Shown here one piece after another: positions 1 to 6,554 of a DNA stretch of 10,333 bases. Each line of letters starts with the position of its first letter. Position 1 is the first letter of the stretch. Origin of the DNA: Candidatus Zixiibacteriota bacterium (GTDB lineage Bacteria > Zixibacteria > MSB-5A5 > GN15 > FEB-12). Under the pieces are notes generated by a model. It saw nothing but the letters and a program-made list of their open reading frames with translations. It did not search any database and was not told the origin of the DNA. Made by a program: the position numbers and the translations under genes. Location of the stretch: the NCBI GenBank assembly GCA_023700785.1, contig JAMPYH010000068.1, positions 1-10,333 on the forward strand, read 5' to 3'.

Positions 1-1643
1 ACCGTAACCTGAGTCTCGCAGGTATCGGCGCATCCATCGCCATCGAGGGCGATCAGCTTCAAGGTATAAACACCGCTGGTCGTCGGAGTAAAGCAGATGT
101 CCGACCCAGTGAGCGTGCCGCCAACAGCCGTGCAGGAGACCAGATTGCCATTGGCATCGCTACAGCTAAATCCAGGGATGCAGATCTGTTGCGGCGAGCA
201 GAGGTAGATCGAGGTATCTCCGGGACAGCTTGCCACCGGGCAAAGATTACAGACCTCGACCGCCAGATTGACAGTATCAACCGCGCAGCAGAAGCTGGTG
301 GAACAGCCCGATGCCACGTTGCAGGCCGTGACCGCTACGGTCACTATCCCTCCCGCCGATGCGGTTACCGTATATGTTATGCTATTGGTCCCCTGGCCGC
401 TGGCAATCGTGCCGCCGGAAACGGTCCAGAGGTAGGAACCGGCGCCCGAAGCGACACTGCAGCTATAGGTAGAATCTTCGCATAACGTATCGGACGGCGT
501 GCAACTCAAAGATATGGCCGGAGGCAAGCAGACAGAACCATTCTGAATACTGCGGTCTTGATTCGCTCCGCCGCCGCCATCAAAGTCAATCACTCGCATG
601 TGATATGGAGCCCCACCGACTGAGGCGGAACCGTTGCCTGCTCCCCACGAACTGGATGTTCCCGACGCCAGATGACCTCCCCAGAATATCCCCACGCTAC
701 CGGTCGCGGTGGTGGTAAAATAGACGGGGATATTGAGCGTCCGATCGCTCGGCGTGCCGCCAAAATACATTTTGCCAATAGAGTCAATGGTCGCGTTGTA
801 AAACAACAAGTCGCCCGGACCATCGAGAACAAACAGAGGGTTTACCGTAGTGAAAAAGTCAGACGGTATGCTCCCGGTATAGTTGCTCGTCAGCAGGAAG
901 TCCGGCCAGGGATAGGAACCCACCGGAGTGGCGCAATCACCAGGCGGAGTCGTTGGCGACCCGCATGGGCCCCCGGCGGCGGCGATCGCTGCCGCTTCGC
1001 TCTGATCATATTCGGTCACATAGTCGTACGCATGAACCCCACCCTTCGTCCACTCCATGCTGATGACAAAGGAGTGCTGAGTTCCCGCGCCGGTCCCCGC
1101 GACAAAATACCTGAACGGTACGGAGTTTCCTTCGCTATAACATGAGTTGGTCGTATTGATATTGCCGTTGGCCCACTCGGGAGATGACGACATGGTGCCA
1201 TTATGGAGTTGATCAAGGTTGAGCGAGGGAGCCGCCATGAAAGATGATTGAGCATATAGTCCGGAACTTGAGCCGGAAGCATTGATCTGAAGAACTTCGC
1301 CGGAAGTCTCAACCGTCGGCAGTTCCCACGAGGATCTGAATGAGCCATCCGAAAAGGAAGTAACGGTCCAGGGCGAATAGCCGGTGCTCGGCGATCCGTC
1401 CGCGTGTACGACCTGGAGCGTGATCGTTTCACCCGCGTTGAAATTTCCCCCGCCGATCCCGACCTGCGATCCCGCGGGATAGACCTGTGAATCGGCTTTG
1501 ACCCACGCTGATGCCTGCGAGTTTGAGAAGGATTGTTGTAAAGGAGAAAGTGGTCCTTGACCAGGGTCTGCGGAAAAGACGGCCGATCCAGCCAGCAAAC
1601 AGAAGCTGACCAGGATCATGCAAATCGTTCCATGCTTACTCAT
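1..1643 (-). CDS. Large secreted modular protein with Ig/PKD-like repeats (partial, C-terminus off the left edge)
   Basis: The frame is open from the ATG at 1643 to the window edge (547 codons, no stop), so the protein is truncated only by the window. The start is supported by AAGGGG five bases upstream and by a signal peptide directly after it (MSKHGTICMILVSFCLLAGS, likely cleaved after ...VFSA near residue 25). Visible parts in order: an N-terminal beta-rich module at about 40-110 (YPAGSQVGIGGGNFNAGETI); a Gly/Ser/Thr/aromatic-rich region at about 113-370; an Ig/PKD-like module at about 374-465 (SYLWTVSGGTIASGQGTNSI); then a Cys-rich module from about 472 (CPGDTSIYLCSPQQICIPGF, later ending in DGCADTCETQVTV). 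Similar 'CPGDT' modules recur in long surface or secreted proteins of uncultured FCB-group bacteria. The role is probably cell-surface or extracellular, perhaps adhesion, but there is no catalytic motif and I assign no specific function. It is transcribed away from the kinase gene. Confidence 0.85.
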   Translation of the reverse strand, partial: MSKHGTICMILVSFCLLAGSAVFSADPGQGPLSPLQQSFSNSQASAWVKADSQVYPAGSQVGIGGGNFNAGETITLQVVHADGSPSTGYSPWTVTSFSDGSFRSSWELPTVETSGEVLQINASGSSSGLYAQSSFMAAPSLNLDQLHNGTMSSSPEWANGNINTTNSCYSEGNSVPFRYFVAGTGAGTQHSFVISMEWTKGGVHAYDYVTEYDQSEAAAIAAAGGPCGSPTTPPGDCATPVGSYPWPDFLLTSNYTGSIPSDFFTTVNPLFVLDGPGDLLFYNATIDSIGKMYFGGTPSDRTLNIPVYFTTTATGSVGIFWGGHLASGTSSSWGAGNGSASVGGAPYHMRVIDFDGGGGANQDRSIQNGSVCLPPAISLSCTPSDTLCEDSTYSCSVASGAGSYLWTVSGGTIASGQGTNSITYTVTASAGGIVTVAVTACNVASGCSTSFCCAVDTVNLAVEVCNLCPVASCPGDTSIYLCSPQQICIPGFSCSDANGNLVSCTAVGGTLTGSDICFTPTTSGVYTLKLIALDGDGCADTCETQVT

Positions 1644-1648
1644 TGGAG

Positions 1649-1654
1649 CCCCTT
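1649..1654 (-). promoter_or_regulatory. Shine-Dalgarno of the secreted-protein gene
   Basis: Read on the minus strand this is AAGGGG, separated by CTCCA from the ATG at 1643. It fixes that ATG as the start over the in-frame ATG eight codons later (1619-1617), which would cut into the signal peptide. Confidence 0.6.
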
Positions 1655-1658
1655 GCCA

Positions 1659-1673
1659 TTGGCATCACGCCAA
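1659..1673 (-). repeat. Hairpin just upstream of the Shine-Dalgarno
   Basis: TTGGC / GCCAA form a perfect 5-bp stem with a 5-nt loop, four bases upstream of the AAGGGG ribosome binding site in the transcript of the secreted-protein gene. A second short perfect stem (CGCCG / CGGCG, 5-nt loop) lies at 1711-1725 in the same leader. Both are short and could be chance. If real they would sit in the 5' untranslated leader and could affect translation. Confidence 0.3.
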
Positions 1674-1868
1674 CGGACGCCTAAGTTGTGTTTCAGAGAA
1701 GCACGGACTACGCCGACAGGCGGCGAAAAGCGCGACTGGAATGCGAGCGAACACTTTTGAGCATTAGTGCATGCCGACTCTGTTGATTACCTGCTGTCTA
1801 TCTGTCCGATAAATTCAGTTCAATTGAGCGGTATCCCGGAACCGGAAACTTGATGCAGTAACATGGAT

Positions 1869-1897
1869 ATAATACATCCGAACGCTCCTGTTGTCAA
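1869..1897 (-). promoter_or_regulatory. Sigma70-type promoter for the secreted-protein gene
   Basis: On the minus strand a perfect -35 TTGACA (1897-1892) is followed by a 17-bp spacer and a -10 TATTAT (1874-1869), five of six consensus bases. Transcription would start near 1862, leaving a leader of roughly 215-220 nt before the ATG at 1643. The direction, spacing and hexamers are close to the textbook housekeeping promoter, and this is the best promoter match I found in the window. Confidence 0.65.
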
Positions 1898-2219
1898 GAC
1901 CTATTACACTCTCGGGATCGATCGAATGCGTCGGCCTGGCGAGACTACCCGCCGGCGTAAACGGTTGGGTCGCAACATACTTCTCGTCCTATATTCGGAG
2001 CAAAGTGACATAACTGGCACCTGTAGATACTGATATCCATTATCGTTGCGCGAGGTCGCAAGTTCTCTTTCACTCACTCACAGTATGCGGCTTACGGAGC
2101 CCGCTTCCAGTCTGGTCTGATTGTATCACGTCTGGCCCAGCCTCACTTCCGCTCATCTTCGACAATCCCATTGAAGTCTATCTGTTCTCCGGTGAAATCT
2201 CGTGTGACTTCGTCCTCTC

Positions 2220-2233
2220 GGCAACTTGTTGCC
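2220..2233. repeat. 6-2-6 perfect inverted repeat upstream of the kinase gene
   Basis: GGCAAC-TT-GTTGCC is a perfect inverted repeat 85 bp upstream of the kinase start. It overlaps the -35 of the only reasonable promoter candidate for that gene, the geometry expected of a repressor operator. Function is inferred; there is no second copy that I could find in the window. Confidence 0.35.
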
Positions 2234-2257
2234 AGTCCTGCTAAAAACGTATATCTT
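2229..2257 (+). promoter_or_regulatory. Candidate promoter of the kinase gene
   Basis: TTGCCA (2229-2234, five of six -35 bases) and TATCTT (2252-2257, four of six -10 bases) are 17 bp apart, giving a predicted start near 2264 and a leader of about 55 nt. The match is moderate, but spacing and position fit the GTG start at 2318. Confidence 0.35.
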
Positions 2258-2317
2258 TGTTGTCGACATTAGATAACGAGCGGACTGCGTGCCGCCAAAA
2301 CGGGGATCTCGTCAATC

Positions 2318-4612
2318 GTGTCAAGAGACGACTTGGACGACAACACGCGAACGCATGTGACACTCGCCAACGGCACGAAGGTGTCGCACTACCAGATAAT
2401 CGAGAAAATAGGCGCCGGGGGAATGGGTGAGGTCTATCTGGCCGAGGACACTCGCCTCAGGCGGAAAGTCGCCCTGAAATTTCTGCCTTCCCATCTCGTC
2501 TCAAATGCGGAGATCAAGACCCGGTTTCTGCGCGAGGCACAGGCAGTTGCCAAGCTGAACCACCCGAATATCGTTTCGATCTACGACGTGAGCGAGTTCA
2601 ACGGCAGGCCATGTTTCGCCATGGAATATGTCGATGGCGAAAGTCTCCGTGATCTCCTGAGGAGGGAGACGCTCGATTTCGGAAAGATCACTGAGCTTAT
2701 TATCGGGCTCTGCGATGGTTTGCAGGCGGCGCATGCCAAAGGGGTCATTCACCGCGACATTAAACCAGCGAATATCGTAATTGATGGGTATGGCAGGCCG
2801 AAGATCCTGGATTTCGGTCTGGCAACCGTCCCGGACACGGAGCAGTTGACCAGGGCCGGGGCTATAATGGGGACCCTTCAGTACATGTCGCCGGAGCAGA
2901 CCGAAGGAAAAACTGTCGATGCCCGGTCCGACCTTTTCTCGCTTGGTGTGGTCTTTTATGAACTGATCGCCGGTCGCTCTCCGTTTGCGCGCGACAGCGA
3001 ATCGGCCACCCTTCGCGCCATAGCCGCTGAGACACCTGAACCGCTGGCACGGTACCGGACCGGTGTATCGAGTGACCTCCAGAGAGTCGTCTCCCGGCTG
3101 CTTGAACGGGATCCTGCCCGACGATATCAAACGGCGGCCGACGCGGGCGCCGACTTGAGGCGCCTGGCCGACGCTGCCAGTACCCGAGTGCCGACCACGA
3201 AGGCGCGGGAAGAATCTATCGTCGTCCTTCCGTTTGAAAATCTCGGGGGTGATCCGGATAACGAGTACTTCTCGGATGGGTTAACTGAAGAGATCATCAC
3301 CGACCTGGCCAAACTAGAACACGTGCAGGTGATCTCCAGGAAATCATCTATGCTGCTGAAGGGGACCAAAGATGAACCCAGTGTACTGGGCCAGAGATTC
3401 GGTGTACGGTACCTGCTGACCGGCAGCGTACGTCGCAGCCAGCAGAATCTTCGCGTCAACGCCGAACTTGTGGAGACGGAAAGTGATCGTCAGGTCTGGG
3501 CAGAGCGATACACCGGGACCATGGATGATGTCTTCGATATCCAGGAACAGATCGCTCGTTCCATAGCGGCGGCCCTGCGCGTCAAGCTGAGCCTCTCCGA
3601 AGAACGTGCCCTGGCTGAACGCATTGTCAAAAATCCGCATGTGTACGACCTCCTTCTCCGCGCTCGTCAGGAAACGGAGCGCTGGAGTCGTGAAGGTCTG
3701 GATCGGGCGCACGCCCTGCTGCTCGAGGCCCTCAAACTCGAGCCGGAAAGCGCCGCCCTTCACGCCGCTCTTGGTTACAATTACTACAACTACGTCAATC
3801 TTGGTTTCCATCAGGAAGAGTCGATAGTCAAGGCTCTCGAATGCGCGCAAAAAGCGTTCGAATTGGATCTCGAATCGGTCGACGCGCTGCGGCTTCGGGG
3901 AATAATCCAGATCTCTCTCACCGGCGAGGGGCGAACAGGGCTTCAATCTCTCGAGAGAGTCCTGGAACTTTCGCCTCAAGATACGGAAGCCATGCTCTGG
4001 ATATCGATTGCCGCTGGATTGCGCGGGCGATGCGAACTGGGTATCAAGTGGGCTCGGCGCCTTGTCGCTCTGGAGCCTTTTGTTCCGCTGAACTACGCGT
4101 TTTTGTCCTGGTCATATTATCTGGACGGCAACTTCGGACTCGCGCTTGAAGCAAGCGAGACCGCCTATCGCAAAGATCCCAACAACTACCTGGTGCAATT
4201 CACCCGAGCGCAATTGTTCCTCTACTGCGGGAAGATCAGCGAGGCGACCCAACAGGTGTCTGAAGTAGAAAAGCGATCGACCGTTTCGATCTTTGACCGC
4301 ATGATGCTGATCCAGGTATATGCCGCGCAAGGCAGACGTGACAAAGTGGATGAACTGCTTACTGAAGAGTGCATAGCCAGTGCCAGTCGCGACCTGCAGT
4401 ACGGCTGGCATATTGCCGTCGCGCTGACTATGCTCGGCGATAGAGACAGGGCGCTTGAATGGCTTCGCATCGCCGTTAAGAATGGTTTCGCCAATTATCG
4501 ATTCCTGGAGGAGTTCGACCCGTATTTGGAGCCGTTGCGGACCGATCCGCGGTTCAAGGAGATCGTCGAGCTGGCCAGAATGGAATCGTCGAAGGGCGCG
4601 CCAGAAGAATAA
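2318..4612 (+). CDS. Ser/Thr protein kinase fused to TolB-like and TPR domains
   Basis: A 764-residue Hanks-type (PknB-like) kinase. Residues about 25-280 form the kinase domain: Gly-loop IGAGGMGEV (31-39), ATP-anchoring Lys54 in VALKF, helix-C Glu73, catalytic HRDIKPAN (145-152), DFG (165-167), MSPEQ (190-194) and DARSD (201-205). All key residues are present, so it should be active, phosphorylating Ser/Thr on unknown partners. Residues about 299-425 are a TolB-like/COG5616-type domain (IVVLPFENLGGDPDNEYFSD, then LLTGSVR and AERY), as seen in many kinase or adenylate-cyclase fusions. The remainder to about 750 is helical TPR-type repeats for protein binding. I see no signal peptide or membrane segment, so it is probably cytoplasmic; many PknB relatives are membrane-anchored. 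The GTG start is the only start codon before the upstream in-frame TAG; its ribosome site (GGGGA, 2302-2306) is weak and far. A GTG at 2381 is a possible shorter start. Confidence 0.9.
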   Translation: MSRDDLDDNTRTHVTLANGTKVSHYQIIEKIGAGGMGEVYLAEDTRLRRKVALKFLPSHLVSNAEIKTRFLREAQAVAKLNHPNIVSIYDVSEFNGRPCFAMEYVDGESLRDLLRRETLDFGKITELIIGLCDGLQAAHAKGVIHRDIKPANIVIDGYGRPKILDFGLATVPDTEQLTRAGAIMGTLQYMSPEQTEGKTVDARSDLFSLGVVFYELIAGRSPFARDSESATLRAIAAETPEPLARYRTGVSSDLQRVVSRLLERDPARRYQTAADAGADLRRLADAASTRVPTTKAREESIVVLPFENLGGDPDNEYFSDGLTEEIITDLAKLEHVQVISRKSSMLLKGTKDEPSVLGQRFGVRYLLTGSVRRSQQNLRVNAELVETESDRQVWAERYTGTMDDVFDIQEQIARSIAAALRVKLSLSEERALAERIVKNPHVYDLLLRARQETERWSREGLDRAHALLLEALKLEPESAALHAALGYNYYNYVNLGFHQEESIVKALECAQKAFELDLESVDALRLRGIIQISLTGEGRTGLQSLERVLELSPQDTEAMLWISIAAGLRGRCELGIKWARRLVALEPFVPLNYAFLSWSYYLDGNFGLALEASETAYRKDPNNYLVQFTRAQLFLYCGKISEATQQVSEVEKRSTVSIFDRMMLIQVYAAQGRRDKVDELLTEECIASASRDLQYGWHIAVALTMLGDRDRALEWLRIAVKNGFANYRFLEEFDPYLEPLRTDPRFKEIVELARMESSKGAPEE

Positions 4613-4760
4613 GACGAGGCAGAGGTTTCCCTGAGTTTGGGCTGACCATCAGATCCGAGACTTCGGTAGAAAACACCTGAGGTTTGACTTGCTTTGCATA
4701 TCCCTCTGTCTTACATCATCTTACAATTCTACCCCCGTCCCGTAACTTCCGGACACCACC

Positions 4761-4778
4761 TTCAGCTCGTAGGCTGAA
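4761..4778. repeat. 6-6-6 inverted repeat in the efflux-operon upstream region
   Basis: TTCAGC and GCTGAA are perfect inverse complements separated by TCGTAG. The right arm shares three bases with the next palindrome (4776-4791). It may be a hairpin in RNA or part of a compound operator. No U-run follows, so it is not an intrinsic terminator for the kinase gene. Confidence 0.3.
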
Positions 4779-4791
4779 TATGTGCATATTC
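4776..4791. promoter_or_regulatory. Operator-like palindrome 5' of the metal-efflux operon
   Basis: GAATATG-TG-CATATTC is a perfect 7-2-7 inverted repeat, 28 bp upstream of the first gene of the efflux operon. Dimeric metal sensors (ArsR/SmtB, MerR, CopY, TetR types) bind inverted repeats of this scale, but the sequence does not exactly match an operator consensus I can name. A weak -10-like CATATT (4785-4790) lies inside it. No regulator gene is present in the window, so the binding protein is unknown. Confidence 0.4.
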
Positions 4792-4819
4792 CATTGCGTC
4801 AATTGGTAAATTCGGTAGA

Positions 4820-5254
4820 TTGGCTGACGTGAGTCCAGTTTCAAAGATCGTTCGCATACTGGGGGGCAACTGGTGGTTCGCCTGCTTCCTGCTGCTTCAA
4901 GTAGCGGGAATCGGCCAGCTCTATCCGTACGTTCATCTGCATCATGTGCATGATGATGATGGCGCTCGCGTTGTCCTGAGCATTCACCCGCCTCTGGCCG
5001 GTGATGACCATATCAGCGCCACCAGTGAGGACGAACATCACCACGACATCGACCACGTCGTTCTTGATTGCAATCTCTGTCAGCGCCTGCTGAATCAGTT
5101 GCAACGCCAGGCGGATATTCTCGTTTTCCTGACGCCCGCGATCGAACCCGATATTCAGGCGCTTTTCCTTCGTCAAACCGCGGACCCGCCGCCACTGATC
5201 AATTCTCGGTCGATACAACCGTCTGACTTTCGCGGCCCACCGGCCATCATCTGA
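4820..5254 (+). CDS. Small His-rich envelope protein with CxxC, leading the efflux operon
   Basis: A 144-residue protein with a hydrophobic N-terminal segment at about 19-33 (WFACFLLLQVAGIGQLYPYV) that could be a signal peptide or membrane anchor. Histidine and acidic clusters follow: HLHHVHDDDG (39-48), GDDH (61-64) and EDEHHHDIDH (70-79), then CNLC (84-87). The C-terminus ends in RGPPAII. A hydrophobic start, His cluster, C-x-x-C and terminal R-x-PP is a layout I associate with small proteins beside metal-efflux operons (DUF2946 or HYC_CC_PP style); this family link is from memory. It probably binds metal in the periplasm, as chaperone or sensor. The start is uncertain: TTG at 4820 or GTG at 4829, neither with a good ribosome site; GTG would give 141 residues and is equally plausible. 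It is followed after 55 nt by the TolC-like gene. Confidence 0.7.
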   Translation: MADVSPVSKIVRILGGNWWFACFLLLQVAGIGQLYPYVHLHHVHDDDGARVVLSIHPPLAGDDHISATSEDEHHHDIDHVVLDCNLCQRLLNQLQRQADILVFLTPAIEPDIQALFLRQTADPPPLINSRSIQPSDFRGPPAII

Positions 5255-5260
5255 TCTTTT

Positions 5261-5277
5261 TTTCGTCAGAAACGAAA
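5261..5277 (+). repeat. Small hairpin in the gap between the His-rich protein and TolC-like genes
   Basis: TTTCGT / ACGAAA form a perfect 6-bp stem with loop CAGAA, preceded by a run of Ts. The T-run is on the wrong side for a terminator on the plus strand. It may be an RNA processing or stability element within the operon, or chance. Confidence 0.2.
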
Positions 5278-5295
5278 TCATCAACAATAATTCAT

Positions 5296-5301
5296 AGAGG
5301 A
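5296..5301 (+). promoter_or_regulatory. Shine-Dalgarno of the TolC-like gene
   Basis: AGAGGA lies eight bases before the ATG at 5310 and supports that start, which also yields an intact signal peptide. Confidence 0.6.
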
Positions 5302-5309
5302 CGATCTGT

Positions 5310-6539
5310 ATGCTGAAACACGCATGCTGGTTGTTCGCCCTTCTATCGTGCCTCTGCATCGCAGACGCCATAGCGGCGGCGGACAGTCTGACCATACGAT
5401 TTTCTGATCTCGACGATTGGGCCAGGACCAGGAGTCTTGGAGCCGCGAGTATCAACAACGGACTGGAACTGGTGAAAGCGGAGCGTGATGTTGACCTGCA
5501 GCGGTCGAATCCCGAACTGACTTTTGACCGACAGGATGTAGACGATAACACCGAGACCGAAGTCACGCTCGGCAAAACTTTTGAGATGCCGTGGGTGTCT
5601 ATCAAACGCCGTTCCGCCTGGAATGAACGGCTCCGTGCGGCCGATCTCTCCGCGGAGGAGCAAAGAGCGCTGCTGCTCAGCGAACTCAAGACCGGATACA
5701 CGACCCAGCAGCTGCTCGATGCCAAGCTGTCTCGACTAACCCACATTCGCGAGGTCCTGACCGACGCCTCCCATGTCGCCACCACACGGCACACTGAGGG
5801 GCATCTGTCCGGAGTCGAGAATCACCTTATCCAGATGACGGTGATCTCATTACAGGCTGAACATCAGCGGGCATTGGCCGAGCGACGAGATGCCGCAAAC
5901 CATTGGCGGGCGCTTCTTGGTTATCCGGCGCAACAGCCGCCCACTCTGCTGACTCCCGTGGATTTTCGGCCGGTTACGCTGACCGAGATTGGCGATTATA
6001 CGCGGCGCTTCGAAGAACGTCCGGCGTATCAGTCGCGGTTGGTTTACCAGAGCGCGCTGGCTAAGCATGCCGGAGCCGAGCGGTCGCGTTTTATACCGTC
6101 ATTTAATCTCTATGGGGGACTTAAGACCATTGACCCGGATCACGACGGCTATGTCATTGGTGTCGCGCTAAGCCTTCCTTTGTTGAACAGCAATCGAGCC
6201 GCCGCCAGAAAGTTCGACATTGAGCGGCAACTGGCGGTCACCGAATCGAACCGTTACTTCACCGAACAGGTGGGGCGGATCACTTCGCTGTTGGCATCCA
6301 TCCGAGAGACGCAGGAAACCTTGAGTCTCTCTAAAGATCACTTTCAGGAAGATAGAGAAGCTCTTGATGACCTGCTGTTCTCGTATGAGGAAGGCTGGCT
6401 CACACTGAGCGAACTGCTCAACGCGGTCCAGATCGAAGTCGCGGGATTGGGCGACTATTACGACCAGATGGCGCGTTACTACCAGGACATCTTTGAACTT
6501 GAAGCGATCACCGGCGCGACGCTGGTAACTTTCGAATAG
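5310..6539 (+). CDS. TolC-family outer-membrane efflux protein (CzcC-like)
   Basis: A 409-residue outer-membrane factor, the exit duct of the tripartite metal pump. Residues 1-23 are a signal peptide (MLKHACWLFALLSCLCIADA, likely cut after AIAA). The body is mostly long amphipathic helices, in the two repeated halves typical of the family: helices around 100-200 and 300-400, with beta-strand segments near 64-97 (LTFDRQ, EVTLGKTFEMP) and 262-292 (IPSFNLYGG, YVIGVALSLPLL). The second Gly-rich beta stretch followed by N-x-x-A-A-A is characteristic of CzcC/CusC relatives. Its length matches CzcC-type proteins (about 400-430). The ATG at 5310 has AGAGGA eight bases upstream. The next gene starts 15 bp after the stop, so the two are surely co-transcribed. 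The substrate cannot be read from this protein. Confidence 0.88.
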   Translation: MLKHACWLFALLSCLCIADAIAAADSLTIRFSDLDDWARTRSLGAASINNGLELVKAERDVDLQRSNPELTFDRQDVDDNTETEVTLGKTFEMPWVSIKRRSAWNERLRAADLSAEEQRALLLSELKTGYTTQQLLDAKLSRLTHIREVLTDASHVATTRHTEGHLSGVENHLIQMTVISLQAEHQRALAERRDAANHWRALLGYPAQQPPTLLTPVDFRPVTLTEIGDYTRRFEERPAYQSRLVYQSALAKHAGAERSRFIPSFNLYGGLKTIDPDHDGYVIGVALSLPLLNSNRAAARKFDIERQLAVTESNRYFTEQVGRITSLLASIRETQETLSLSKDHFQEDREALDDLLFSYEEGWLTLSELLNAVQIEVAGLGDYYDQMARYYQDIFELEAITGATLVTFE

Positions 6540-6543
6540 GCAC

Positions 6544-6550
6544 GGAGGAA
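6544..6550 (+). promoter_or_regulatory. Shine-Dalgarno that decides the adaptor start
   Basis: GGAGGAA is a near-perfect ribosome binding site. It lies six bases before the ATG at 6555 but only three before the in-frame GTG at 6552, so the ATG is the better start. Confidence 0.65.
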
Positions 6551-6554
6551 TGTG

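Larger units (their letters stand above)
1644..2317. other. Divergent intergenic region (674 bp) without a convincing gene
   Basis: It separates the minus-strand secreted-protein gene from the plus-strand kinase gene. Read on both strands it holds only short open frames without a ribosome binding site. What can be seen is the minus promoter (1869-1897) and its long leader, a 5-6-5 inverted repeat TTGCG/CGCAA at 2046-2061, and the 6-2-6 inverted repeat with an overlapping candidate promoter at 2220-2257. The stretch from about 1900 to 2215 shows nothing else that I can name: no tRNA, no recognisable riboswitch, no repeat array. Confidence 0.6.

Noticed and set aside
672..1145. 157-codon plus-strand frame
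   Set aside because: It is antisense to the secreted protein, which has a signal peptide, ribosome site, promoter and coherent modules across this stretch. The plus frame is Arg-rich and motif-free.
1708..1764. 18-codon frame on the minus strand in the leader of the secreted-protein gene
   Set aside because: It has an ATG and a stop but no ribosome binding site and no attenuator structure or codon bias that would mark a leader peptide. Kept only as a remark in the leader finding.
1868..1873. TATAAT read on the plus strand
   Set aside because: No -35 at 16-18 bp upstream on the plus strand (nearest TTGATG is only 12 bp away), while the minus-strand reading gives a near-perfect promoter.
2501..3979. 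Two long minus-strand frames (209 and 211 codons) opposite the kinase gene
   Set aside because: The kinase reading has all catalytic motifs in order, while these frames show no domain features.
4613..4760. Terminator for the kinase gene, or a MerR-type promoter for the efflux operon
   Set aside because: Only weak stems such as CCGA/TCGG at 4655-4666 without a U-run were found. TTGACT at 4684-4689 has no acceptable -10 at 16-20 bp, and TACAAT at 4722-4727 has no -35 at the right distance.
5257..5277. T-run plus hairpin as an intrinsic terminator
   Set aside because: On the plus strand the T-run precedes the stem instead of following it, and on the minus strand no U-run follows the stem. It lies inside an operon.
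4841..5794. 317-codon open frame on the minus strand
   Set aside because: It lies fully opposite the His-rich protein and the TolC-like gene, both of which have coherent protein features. Its translation is Ser/Arg-rich without recognisable motifs, as expected of a shadow frame.
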